A stretch of 22,728 nucleotides of DNA from DAOPZJ01 sp964587625 (lineage in GTDB: Bacteria; Bacillota; Clostridia; Oscillospirales; JAKOTC01). The stretch is from positions 1 to 22,728 of the forward strand of contig CAZPLU010000037.1 in NCBI GenBank assembly GCA_964587625.1, written 5' to 3'. The notes under the pieces were generated by a model. That model was not told where the DNA came from, made no database searches, and saw only the letters and a list, made by a program, of their open reading frames with translations. The position numbers were made by a program, and so were the translations under genes. Position 1 is the first letter of the stretch. The number at the start of each line of letters is the position of its first letter. Of the stretch, positions 7,710 through 14,664 are shown piece by piece.

Positions 7710-7737
7710 CTGCCCTCTGCCCTCTGATCTCTGCTTT
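7710..7737 (+). repeat. Short heptamer repeat before dut
   Basis: Four consecutive seven-base units beginning CTG: CTGCCCT, CTGCCCT, CTGATCT, CTGCTTT. The first two are identical and the last two degenerate. It sits between the SLOG gene and the dut ribosome site, after a T-rich run (7691-7703). No function can be assigned. Confidence 0.5.
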
Positions 7738-7756
7738 TTCGAAAGGATAAAACGAC

Positions 7757-8200
7757 ATGCAAATCAAGGTTAAAATCAAACGGCTCACACCCACCGCAAT
7801 ATTGCCCGTCTACGCCACCGACGGCTCGAGCGCGGCGGATTTGTTTGCTGATATCGCCGAGCCCTATACACTTGAGCCCGGTAAGCGGTTTTTATTCCCC
7901 ACCGGAATTTCCGCACAAATTATGGGCAGCGGTTACGGTCTGTTTGTGTTCGCGCGCAGCGGACACGGCAATAAGCACGGCGTCACGCTCAGCAACAGCG
8001 TCGGCGTGATCGACAGCGATTATCGGGGCGAGATTCGTGTCGGATTATCAAATCTCGGTGAAACGCCGTATACGGTCCTGCCGGGAGAACGGCTCGCCCA
8101 GATGGCTTTGATGCCGGTGGAGCGCGCCGAGTTTATCCAAGCCGAAGAACTGGACGGCTCCGAACGGGGCGCGGGCGGTTTCGGTTCGACGGGGAAGTAA
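7757..8200 (+). CDS. dut: dUTP diphosphatase (dUTPase)
   Basis: Hydrolyses dUTP to dUMP and pyrophosphate in the cytoplasm, keeping uracil out of DNA and supplying dUMP for thymidylate synthesis. The 147-residue protein shows all five motifs of the trimeric family: DGSSAADLFA (22-31), ARSG (67-70), GVIDSDYRGEI (83-93, with D86 as the likely catalytic aspartate), GERLAQ (110-115) and the glycine-rich C-terminal arm RGAGGFGSTGK (137-147). A GAAAGGA site lies about ten bases before the ATG. The stop at 8198-8200 is five bases from the next start, so it is co-transcribed with the DUF1461-like gene. Phages carry similar enzymes, but base composition here matches the surrounding chromosome, so I take it as the host gene. 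Confidence 0.95.
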   Translation: MQIKVKIKRLTPTAILPVYATDGSSAADLFADIAEPYTLEPGKRFLFPTGISAQIMGSGYGLFVFARSGHGNKHGVTLSNSVGVIDSDYRGEIRVGLSNLGETPYTVLPGERLAQMALMPVERAEFIQAEELDGSERGAGGFGSTGK

Positions 8201-8205
8201 AAGTT

Positions 8206-8916
8206 ATGAAAAAAGCGGTTTCGATATTCTGCGTACTTGCGTTTTTTTGTCTGATTGTCGCCGCGATGTACACGGTCGTGCGCGGCGTCGGGCTGAACAC
8301 CGGATTTTATGACATGGAATACAACAAACTCAACACCGCCGCCGACCTCGGCATGTCGCACGGCGATCTGAAAAAAGCGACCGAGACGCTGATTGATTAT
8401 ATGAGGGGCAGCCGAGACAACATGGATGTCACCGCCGTGATCAACGGCACCGAGCGCGAGGTGTTCAACGAGCAGGAAAAGACGCACATGGCCGACGTGG
8501 CCGCGCTGTTCGGCGGCTGGGATGCTTACAAAACCGGCTGTCTGATCGTCTGCCCGCCGATCTTTGCGGCGGCGATTTTTATCGTGCGCGAAAACCGGCT
8601 CCGCTTCTTCGCAAGGCGTTATGTCGAGGGCGCGGCGGTCTTTTTTGCAATTTTGACCGCGGCGGGCATTTGGGCGCTGGTCGATTTCAACGCGCTGTGG
8701 ATGCAATTTCATCTGCTTTTTTTCCGCAACGACCTCTGGATGCTCGACCCCAATACCAGCGTGATGATCAATATGTTCCCCGAACAATTCTTCAACGATA
8801 TGGTCTTGCGTATCATTTTGATCACGGCAGCCGCCGTGTTGATCCCGCTGGCCGCTGCAATTGCGTGTTTGTTGAAAAAGAAAGACAAAGGTATATCAAG
8901 TGCGGAGGTTAAATAA
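8206..8916 (+). CDS. Integral membrane protein, DUF1461/TIGR01906-like
   Basis: A 236-residue membrane protein with an N-terminal hydrophobic segment (about 4-26), a long extracytoplasmic region, then three more membrane segments (about 108-127, 142-160 and 199-222) and a lysine-rich tail. The segment FNEQEKTHMADVAALF and the later FHLLFFRNDLWMLDPN and MFPEQFF stretches are the hallmarks of the DUF1461 (TIGR01906) family of Firmicutes. The biochemical role is unknown, though the conserved HMADV histidine and aspartate lie outside the membrane. The gene starts five bases after dut. The ribosome site of the next, AT-rich gene lies inside its last codons. Confidence 0.75.
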   Translation: MKKAVSIFCVLAFFCLIVAAMYTVVRGVGLNTGFYDMEYNKLNTAADLGMSHGDLKKATETLIDYMRGSRDNMDVTAVINGTEREVFNEQEKTHMADVAALFGGWDAYKTGCLIVCPPIFAAAIFIVRENRLRFFARRYVEGAAVFFAILTAAGIWALVDFNALWMQFHLLFFRNDLWMLDPNTSVMINMFPEQFFNDMVLRIILITAAAVLIPLAAAIACLLKKKDKGISSAEVK

Positions 8917-8917
8917 A

Positions 8918-9874
8918 ATGATTGTCTTCGATTGCCCTCAATGTGGAAACGAAATGATCTCAAGTACTGCAAATTCAAGTTTCGGAAAAGATTTGAGCTG
9001 CAGTTCTTGTAACTGTCATTTTAAAGTTGATTCTAGTATTAGCCCTGATAAGATTAAAGTGTGGAATTTAATCCTCGAATTTTTGCTTCAAAATCCTAAA
9101 TGCATTCATGATGGACATGAATTTTGTTATCATTTCTTTTATGATGAAAAACCTAATTTTAATGATAATGAACCTTGTTATATAAATATAGCCCATCAAT
9201 TAAAAAATTACCCTAAAAATGTTATTGAAAAAATCAATAGAGTTTTACTCAATCTATCAATTCAATATCCGAATATCGGAGATAAAATTGATTGGCTACA
9301 TAAACTCGAACATCGTCTTTTATTCTGTGATACTGATAATCAAGATCAAGAAGCGTTGACAATGATCAGCTATTTAAAAGGATTAGATTATTTTATTGGT
9401 GATCCCCTTTCCGGTACAGGAAATATTTCTGTTAGAGGTTGGGAAAAAATCGGAGAATTATCTAAATCTTTGTTAAAAAATCAAGGATTCATTGCAATTG
9501 GTTACACAAGTACAGAATCGATTTTAAAATCCATAAAAGAAACCATTGAGAATGGCTGTAATACCAACTATATTGCAATGGTAATAAGTGAAAAACAACA
9601 CAATAATCAAATCGTTCCGGAGATATTTTACGAAATACGGCAAAGTAAATTTGTTGTTGTAGATGTTACATATCCCAATTATGGCGCTTATTATGAAGCA
9701 GGTTATGCGGAAGCATTAGGTAAGCCGGTTATTATTTGTTGCAGAAAAAAAGAATTCGATGAACCAAATAGTAGACCTCATTTTGATATAGCACAAAAAT
9801 CATCAATTATTTGGAAAGATGAAGCTGATCTGAGAGAACGCTTAAAAAGACGAATCGAATCAACTGTAAAATAA
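8918..9874 (+). CDS. Zinc-ribbon protein with deoxyribosyltransferase-like domain
   Basis: A 318-residue protein. The N-terminus has a zinc ribbon, C6/C9 (CPQCG) and C28/C31 (CSSCNC). A helical middle region of unknown type follows (about 45-185). The C-terminal domain (about 188-318) has the flavodoxin-like pattern of nucleoside 2-deoxyribosyltransferase-like proteins: GFIAIGYTSTE, EIRQSKFVVVDVTYPNYG and YYEAGYAEALGKPVIICCR, with E260 at the position of the family's catalytic glutamate, then HFD and IIW. The gene is strikingly AT-rich: the 60-base line from 9121 has only 12 G/C. That contrasts with its neighbours and suggests horizontal transfer. ATG 8918 is preceded by GGAGG at good spacing, so the GTG at 8900 is not the start. 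Related domains occur in bacterial immunity effectors; that role is inference here. Confidence 0.65.
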   Translation: MIVFDCPQCGNEMISSTANSSFGKDLSCSSCNCHFKVDSSISPDKIKVWNLILEFLLQNPKCIHDGHEFCYHFFYDEKPNFNDNEPCYINIAHQLKNYPKNVIEKINRVLLNLSIQYPNIGDKIDWLHKLEHRLLFCDTDNQDQEALTMISYLKGLDYFIGDPLSGTGNISVRGWEKIGELSKSLLKNQGFIAIGYTSTESILKSIKETIENGCNTNYIAMVISEKQHNNQIVPEIFYEIRQSKFVVVDVTYPNYGAYYEAGYAEALGKPVIICCRKKEFDEPNSRPHFDIAQKSSIIWKDEADLRERLKRRIESTVK

Positions 9875-9889
9875 GTCTTGAATCCTACC

Positions 9890-9925
9890 ACCACTTCGTG
9901 GTCCCCCTCCCTTTAACAAGGGAGG
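9890..9925. repeat. Tandem palindromic hairpins after the AT-rich gene
   Basis: Two hairpins lie back to back: ACCAC-TTC-GTGGT (9890-9902), then a perfect eight-base stem CCTCCCTT/AAGGGAGG (9906-9913 and 9918-9925) with a TAAC loop. No uracil run follows directly, so it is not a classic terminator. It looks like a short dispersed palindromic element or an mRNA-end structure. The whole gap to the next gene (9875-10058) holds nothing else except a possible TATACT -10 at 10024-10029 without a good -35. Confidence 0.5.
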
Positions 9926-10058
9926 CAAACATCCCCATCATCCTTTTTTCATATACAACCTGCGGTTGCATCTTTTCCTAAACTGCCGAACAAGCGTCGC
10001 TTTTCTTTTTCTTCGGCTTCCGTTATACTGACAGGCAGAAAACGACGGGGGGCTAATT

Positions 10059-11032
10059 ATGATCAATAAAGTGCATTTCGGAAAGAGAATCGCATCGCTC
10101 CGAAAAAAATCGGGCTTATCGCAAGCCGAATTGGCCGACAAGCTCGGCGTCACCTCGCAGGCGGTGTCGAAATGGGAATGCGGCTCCGCGCTGCCGGACA
10201 TCGATCTGCTGCTCGAACTCTCGAATCTATATCATGTGACAATCAACGAACTGCTTGAGGACGTAAATTTAATTGCGAAATTGGCGAACCGGCCTTTCGA
10301 GACGGATGAAATCACCTGTTTCGTGCCGAAAGCCGAACGCGATTATAATGCGGAATGGGCGAAAAACATCGTCTCGGAAAAATGGGTCTCCCGCAACTGG
10401 AATGATCAAAAAAACCGCAATAACGAAATTTACAACGACGTCGCAAAACGCATCGTCGACCACGGCGGTTTGATTCTTGAAACGGGCGCGGGCCCGGGCG
10501 GCGGTTTTATGCCGTCCATCCTAAAAACAACCCCGACGCGGCGATCATCATCAACGACCTCTCGCCGACCGTGGTGCGCGAATGGAAGCGTTTTTTGGAC
10601 CGCGAATTGGACTCCCCGAATCTCTATTACGCGGCATTCGATTTCTGCGACATCCCGTTTTGCGACAACTGCATCGACGTGGTCTCGGACGGCGGCGGGA
10701 TCGGGAACGCGGAGGGCAGCAAGGGAAAGGCGCTGAAAGAGGCCTACCGCGTTTTGAAACCGGGCGGAATGCTGGTGACTTCGACCGGATTTGTGACAAA
10801 AGAAACGCTGGCGGCGCTGCCGGAAAAGGTTCAAAATGTACTGATTCAAAAACGCCCCGACGTTTTCGAGGATTTGTATGAGAAGACCGTGCTCGCCGGT
10901 TTTAAGAAGATCGACAGCATTATTTGCGGGGGCTGGGATACGGACGACGATCAAAGCACGATCGCAGATTTGGCAAGGAGTTTGGGCGTCAATTTGAAAT
11001 TCACCAGCTATATCCGGTATTGCGTAAAATAG
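10059..11032 (+). pseudogene. HTH-methyltransferase fusion, broken by a frameshift
   Basis: Read across a one-base frameshift, this would encode about 324 residues. The N-terminus (1-66) is a Cro/C1-type helix-turn-helix with LSQAELADKLGVTSQAVSKW. The rest is a class I SAM-dependent methyltransferase: motif I LETGAGPGGGF, an acidic INDLSP strand after the break, FDFCDIPFCDNCIDVVSDGG (motif IV region) and RVLKPGGMLV. The frame breaks in the five-A run at 10523-10527. Adding one A restores L-K-N-N-P-D, and the second part then reads without a stop to 11032. The first frame alone would run on to 10736 as nonsense. ATG 10059 has a GGGGGG site upstream. A homopolymer assembly error or a true mutation are both possible. 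The substrate is unknown. Confidence 0.75.
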
Positions 11033-11054
11033 ATTATTTATTTCGATTCATATG

Positions 11055-11093
11055 GGTTCGACATTGCCAAAGAGCCGTGTCGAACCTTTTATT
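11055..11093 (+). terminator. Rho-independent terminator
   Basis: A perfect nine-base stem, GGTTCGACA (11055-11063) and TGTCGAACC (11078-11086), has a 14-base loop and is followed by TTTTATTT. It lies 22 bases after the methyltransferase stop and separates that gene from the BlaI promoter. Confidence 0.8.
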
Positions 11094-11136
11094 TCGTCTT
11101 TCTTCCCCGATTTGAAAATGATATTCAATAAACCTC

Positions 11137-11190
11137 TTGACAAAGTTGGTCGGTTGTTATAGACTATATTTGGTCGGCGATTGTAGACCG
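11137..11190 (+). promoter_or_regulatory. Promoter and operator repeats of the BlaI/M56 unit
   Basis: A perfect TTGACA -35 (11137-11142) is followed after 17 bases by TAGACT (11160-11165); TATATT (11165-11170) is an alternative -10. The -10 lies within a perfect palindrome TATAG-A-CTATA (11158-11168). Two direct repeats starting TTGGTCGG (about 11147 and 11170) each continue into a TTGT...AGAC block. The second contains GGTC...GACC arms. BlaI/MecI-family repressors usually bind dyads over their own promoter, so these are likely autoregulatory operators. Confidence 0.65.
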
Positions 11191-11220
11191 TGAAAGGCGG
11201 TATCCTGAAAGGCGGTATCC
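11191..11220 (+). repeat. Tandem 15-base duplication containing the ribosome site
   Basis: TGAAAGGCGGTATCC occurs twice without a gap (11191-11205 and 11206-11220), and the second copy abuts the ATG of the BlaI-like gene. Each copy holds a Shine-Dalgarno-like AAAGGCGG, so the leader has two ribosome sites in a row. Only the second is at working distance from the start. Confidence 0.85.
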
Positions 11221-11583
11221 ATGGAAGAATTAAAATTGTGCGAGAGCGATTATCGGTTTATGAGCGTGATATGGAAAAACGAGCCATTGACATCCCGTAA
11301 ATTGGTGGAACTCTGCGCCGAAAAACTGGGTTGGAAAAAGTCCACCACTTATACGACGTTGAAAAAACTCTGTGAAAAGGGCTTCGCTCAAAACGCTGAT
11401 ACGGTCGTCTCCTCTTTAATCCCGCGGAATAAAGTGCAGTCCTATGAGACCACACGATTTGTGGAACGCACTTTTGAGGGTTCTCTGCCGCAATTTCTCG
11501 CGGCCTTTCTCGGCGGCAAGACCTTGTCGGAAAAGGAGGCCGCAGAGTTAAAACACCTGATTGACGCCCACAAGGAGGGATAG
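11221..11583 (+). CDS. BlaI/MecI-family transcriptional repressor
   Basis: A 120-residue winged-helix repressor of the BlaI/MecI/CopY family, normal for the family in length. The N-terminal winged helix is recognisable: LCESDYRFMSVIWKNEPLTS, then KKSTTYTTLKKLCEKGF, the recognition helix that in BlaI reads STVyTlLkRLxxKG. The C-terminal helix (about 78-118) would form the dimer and hold the site cut when the partner protease is activated. The protein is expected to repress its own promoter and release when the M56 membrane protease signals. It has its own promoter and operator-like repeats and ends two bases before the M56 gene. No beta-lactamase gene is nearby, so the regulated target is unknown. 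Confidence 0.88.
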   Translation: MEELKLCESDYRFMSVIWKNEPLTSRKLVELCAEKLGWKKSTTYTTLKKLCEKGFAQNADTVVSSLIPRNKVQSYETTRFVERTFEGSLPQFLAAFLGGKTLSEKEAAELKHLIDAHKEG

Positions 11584-11584
11584 C

Positions 11585-13075
11585 ATGGAAGCGGTATTCA
11601 TCAAAATTTTGAATATGAGCATCACGGCAAGCTATGTGATTGCCGCGGTGATCGTTGTTCGGCTTCTGCTGTTGAAAGCGCCGAAAAAATACTCATATCT
11701 CTTATGGAGCGCAGCGGCTTTCCGCCTCTGTTGCCCGTTATCTTTCCAATCCGTTTTCAGTTTGTTCAACATGAAGCCCTTTGATATGACGGCAGCCCGG
11801 CGTTACGGAAGTGACGCGCTGCAGTATATCCCCGATACGATCGGCACCATGACACAGCCGAATATCACCGTCGGAATTCCTGTTGCAAATACAATAATTA
11901 CGGATTCTCTACCTGCGGCGACTGCAACCGCCGGTGTCAATCCGATACAAATCGCGCTATCGATCGGTACGATTCTCTGGGGCATGGGTATGGTTGTTTT
12001 GCTTGTTTTCGGCGTCATAAGCTATATCAAACTACGCCGTAATTTGAGCAATGCCGTTTTAATCAAAGAAAACATCCATTGTTCCGACCAAGTCCGCTCC
12101 CCTTTTGTGCTGGGTTTGATCCGTCCGAAAATTTATCTGCCGTTTGGATTGGATGAGGACAGACAGCGCTATGTGCTGACTCATGAAAAGCATCATATCA
12201 AACGTTTTGACCATGTGATAAAACCTCTGGCATTTTTACTGCTCACTGTCTATTGGTTCAATCCGCTCTGTTGGATTGCATTTTTCCTGATGAGCAAAGA
12301 TATGGAGATGAGCTGCGATGAAAAAGTCCTCTCTTGTGAAGAGCGGATCCAAAAGGCCTACGGCACTTTGCTGTTGTCTTTTGCCTCAAACCGACGTTTC
12401 CCCGCGCCGAGCCCTCTTGCCTTTGGCGAAAGCGGTGTGAAGATGCGTATTAAAAACATTCTGAACTGGAAAAAACCGACGCCTTTGGGTACACTTGCCG
12501 GAACGGTCTTATGTGTTGCCGCTTTGGCGGCTTGTGCGGCGAATCCTGCATTAACTTCCTCGGCGAATCTTGTTCCGTTAAGTCAATTGCAAAATAATTA
12601 CGATTTGGAACAAGCCAAAAACGACGGCTGCGTCGTCTTTGAAAACGGCGACATCACCTCGGGACAACCGACATGGGATGTCTTTGTCAAGGAGACCGGT
12701 GAGAGAAAATCCGCTTCCGTCCGATTGGTCTTTTATTACACGTTGGGCAATTCCTCGCGTTATGCGCCGGAACTGTATGAGGAGATCAAAGACGATTATC
12801 CGAGTCTTTATATCAAAGATTTAGCGTTCGACGGAGAACGCTATACGATTGAAGGGTACGAGGATAATCAGCTCATTTCAAAGCGATATCAATATCTTAT
12901 GAAGTATGAAGGACAACCGAAAAGCGCAACCGCAACCTTCTCGGATTATTTGTATTATGTTTTGACAAATGATGACACGGTCACCTGGGAGGATATTGAA
13001 CGCGGGATTTTAAGCTCTCAATTCGGCGCATGGATCGACCATTATCGCGTCTATACCGATTTGACGTTCAAATAA
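11585..13075 (+). CDS. M56-family (BlaR1-like) membrane metalloprotease
   Basis: A 496-residue membrane protein of the M56 family, the sensor-transducer partner of BlaI-type repressors. N-terminal membrane segments lie at about 12-30, 38-62 and 124-146. The zinc protease site is HEKHH at 200-204 with downstream acidic residues E241 and E245 (in EMSCDE) as candidates for the third ligand. A fourth membrane segment (about 312-330) leads to an outside domain of about 160 residues. BlaR1 has a penicillin-binding domain with SxxK there; this protein has an unrelated domain with no SxxK/SxN pattern I can see, so it probably senses something else. AGGAGG precedes ATG 11585; the frame is open to 11561 inside the repressor gene, but 11585 is the better start. 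Confidence 0.85.
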   Translation: MEAVFIKILNMSITASYVIAAVIVVRLLLLKAPKKYSYLLWSAAAFRLCCPLSFQSVFSLFNMKPFDMTAARRYGSDALQYIPDTIGTMTQPNITVGIPVANTIITDSLPAATATAGVNPIQIALSIGTILWGMGMVVLLVFGVISYIKLRRNLSNAVLIKENIHCSDQVRSPFVLGLIRPKIYLPFGLDEDRQRYVLTHEKHHIKRFDHVIKPLAFLLLTVYWFNPLCWIAFFLMSKDMEMSCDEKVLSCEERIQKAYGTLLLSFASNRRFPAPSPLAFGESGVKMRIKNILNWKKPTPLGTLAGTVLCVAALAACAANPALTSSANLVPLSQLQNNYDLEQAKNDGCVVFENGDITSGQPTWDVFVKETGERKSASVRLVFYYTLGNSSRYAPELYEEIKDDYPSLYIKDLAFDGERYTIEGYEDNQLISKRYQYLMKYEGQPKSATATFSDYLYYVLTNDDTVTWEDIERGILSSQFGAWIDHYRVYTDLTFK

Positions 13076-13098
13076 AAAATCGGACGCAATGACAAACC

Positions 13099-13124
13099 AA
13101 GAGCCGCGGTCGCCCGCGGCTCTT
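13099..13124. terminator. Strong hairpin between convergent genes
   Basis: A perfect 11-base stem AAGAGCCGCGG (13099-13109) and CCGCGGCTCTT (13114-13124) with a four-base loop lies between the M56 stop (13075) and the stop of the ABC ATPase gene (13143). There is no real T-run on either side, so its ability to stop transcription is uncertain, but place and symmetry fit a bidirectional terminator. Confidence 0.6.
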
Positions 13125-13142
13125 AACTGTTATGTCAATTTA

Positions 13143-14267
13143 TCAGTCGATGATGATCTGTTCGGTTTCGCGGTCGAAGCAATGCACGCGGTTGGTGTCG
13201 ATGGCGATCTTAATTGTGGAGCCGTCCTTGGTGGTCGTGGTCGGCTTGACGCGTGCGGTCATGCTCTGACCTTCGCAGGACAAATACAGGTAGGTCTCGG
13301 AACCCATCGGCTCGATGACTTCGACAAAGGTCTCGAAAATCGCATCCGGATGCTCTTCAAGGAAATCGTGTTCGTCGTGCAAATCCTCGGAACGGACGCC
13401 CATGATGATGCTCGTGTTGAAATATTCTCTGAAATATTCTCTCTTGTATTTCTCAACCGGGAGCTTGAAGATAAATTTTTTCTGTTCGCCGTATTCAAAA
13501 CCGACGCAGTTGCCCAGATCGAGCACTTTACCCTCGAGGAAGTTCATCATCGGAGAACCGATGAAACCGGCGACAAAGAGGTTGGCCGGATGGTTATAAA
13601 GCGTATCGGGGTCGGCGATCTGTTGGATATAGCCGTCTTTCATGACGACGATGCGGTCGGCCATGGTCATGGCCTCGGTCTGGTCATGCGTGACGTAGAT
13701 AAAAGTTGTGCCGAGCTTGTTGTGCAGTTTGGAAATCTCGGTTCTCATCTGGTTTCTGAGTTTGGCATCGAGGTTGGACAACGGCTCGTCGAGCAGGAAC
13801 ACCTTCGGTTCGCGCACGATCGCGCGGCCGAGCGCGACACGCTGGCGCTGACCGCCGGACAACGCCGCCGGTTTGCGGTCGAGGAACTTTTGAATATCGA
13901 GAATGCGGGCGGCCTCTTTGACGCGGCGCTCAATATCCTTTTTGGGAATCTTGTGCAGACGCAGGCCGAACGCCATGTTCTCATAGACGCTCATGTGGGG
14001 ATACAGCGCGTAGTCCTGAAACACCATTGCGATGTCTCTGTCCTTGGGCGCGACATTGTTGATCAGACGGTCGTCAATATAGCACTCACCGCTCGAAATC
14101 TCCTCCAGACCGGCGACCATGCGAAGGGTCGTGGATTTGCCGCAGCCGGACGGACCGACCAGAATGATAAATTCCTTATCCTTTATCTCGAGATTGAAAT
14201 CAGTAACAGCGAGTTTATCGTTGTTCGGATATTTTTTGCAGACATTCCGCAGTGACAATGTTGCCAT
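13143..14267 (-). CDS. Sugar ABC transporter ATPase (MsmK/UgpC type)
   Basis: A 374-residue ATPase of the carbohydrate ABC importer subfamily with the regulatory C-terminal domain. Motifs: Walker A GPSGCGKST (38-46), Q-loop Q84 in VFQDYALYPH, signature LSGGQRQRVALGRAI (136-150), Walker B VFLLDEP (156-162), D-loop SNLDAKLR and the H-loop histidine in YVTHDQTEAM. The C-terminal part (about 235-374) has the MSM/OB-fold pattern with GVRSEDL and EPMGSETYLYL. Proteins of this type often serve several sugar importers in one cell, which fits the lack of permease genes nearby. The frame is open to 14321, but AGGAGG just before ATG 14267 and the MATLSLRNV family N-terminus fix the start. It is divergent from the fucI operon. 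Confidence 0.93.
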   Translation of the reverse strand: MATLSLRNVCKKYPNNDKLAVTDFNLEIKDKEFIILVGPSGCGKSTTLRMVAGLEEISSGECYIDDRLINNVAPKDRDIAMVFQDYALYPHMSVYENMAFGLRLHKIPKKDIERRVKEAARILDIQKFLDRKPAALSGGQRQRVALGRAIVREPKVFLLDEPLSNLDAKLRNQMRTEISKLHNKLGTTFIYVTHDQTEAMTMADRIVVMKDGYIQQIADPDTLYNHPANLFVAGFIGSPMMNFLEGKVLDLGNCVGFEYGEQKKFIFKLPVEKYKREYFREYFNTSIIMGVRSEDLHDEHDFLEEHPDAIFETFVEVIEPMGSETYLYLSCEGQSMTARVKPTTTTKDGSTIKIAIDTNRVHCFDRETEQIIID

Positions 14268-14285
14268 TTCCGTTCCTCCTAAAAT

Positions 14286-14318
14286 AACATACGCCGAAGC
14301 AACGCCGAAGCGTATGTT
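14286..14318. promoter_or_regulatory. Inverted repeat in the ABC ATPase leader
   Basis: Perfect nine-base arms AACATACGC (14286-14294) and GCGTATGTT (14310-14318) flank a 15-base spacer. CGCCGAAGC is also repeated directly (14292-14300 and 14303-14311). It lies about 20 bases upstream of the ABC ATPase start on the minus strand, so it is either a leader hairpin near the ribosome site or an operator. The rest of the 397-base divergent gap (14268-14664) is AT-rich and holds the palindrome and fucI promoter listed separately. Confidence 0.5.
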
Positions 14319-14483
14319 CATGCGCGATATACGTTCCTATTTTAGCACAATCGCACAAAAAAATGAATAGCCCGCGCCCTCTGTAAAACGCCAAAGTTGT
14401 CATGATGTGTTTGTATAAAATGTACACATTACCGTCATTTATCACATGTTATACCGCTTCATTTTGTAGATTATGTATATTAT

Positions 14484-14498
14484 TCGAAGGACCTTCGA
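14484..14498. promoter_or_regulatory. Perfect 15-base palindrome, putative operator
   Basis: TCGAAGG-A-CCTTCGA is perfectly symmetrical around one base. It lies in the divergent gap between the ABC ATPase gene and fucI, about 105 bases upstream of the fucI -35. Size and place suit a dimeric regulator; I do not recognise the site and no regulator gene is adjacent. Confidence 0.45.
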
Positions 14499-14604
14499 CG
14501 TTTTAAGCCATTTTTTCACTCAAATTTCACAAAGGCATCCGCTTTTGTGAGTTCTTCCGCTCCGTAACCCCCTGTTTGCCCCGTTTGGCATGCGTACGGA
14601 TGTA

Positions 14605-14633
14605 TTGACAGCAAATCCCGTTTGATATAAAAT
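14605..14633 (+). promoter_or_regulatory. Sigma-A-type promoter of the fucI operon
   Basis: TTGACA (14605-14610), 17 bases, then TAAAAT (14628-14633). Transcription would start about 25-30 bases before the fucI ATG, leaving a short leader with GAGGAGG at 14651-14657 and no room for a riboswitch. Confidence 0.7.
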
Positions 14634-14664
14634 AGAGCAAAGAGACCAATGAGGAGGTTTATTT

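Noticed and set aside
10516..10535. Programmed -1 frameshift in the HTH-methyltransferase gene
   Set aside because: The local sequence CTA-AAA-ACA does not form a standard slippery heptamer and no downstream stimulatory structure is obvious; an indel is simpler.
13089..14255. 388-residue plus-strand ORF
   Set aside because: It lies fully opposite the ABC ATPase gene, which has every family motif; the ORF is a shadow caused by GC-rich codon use.
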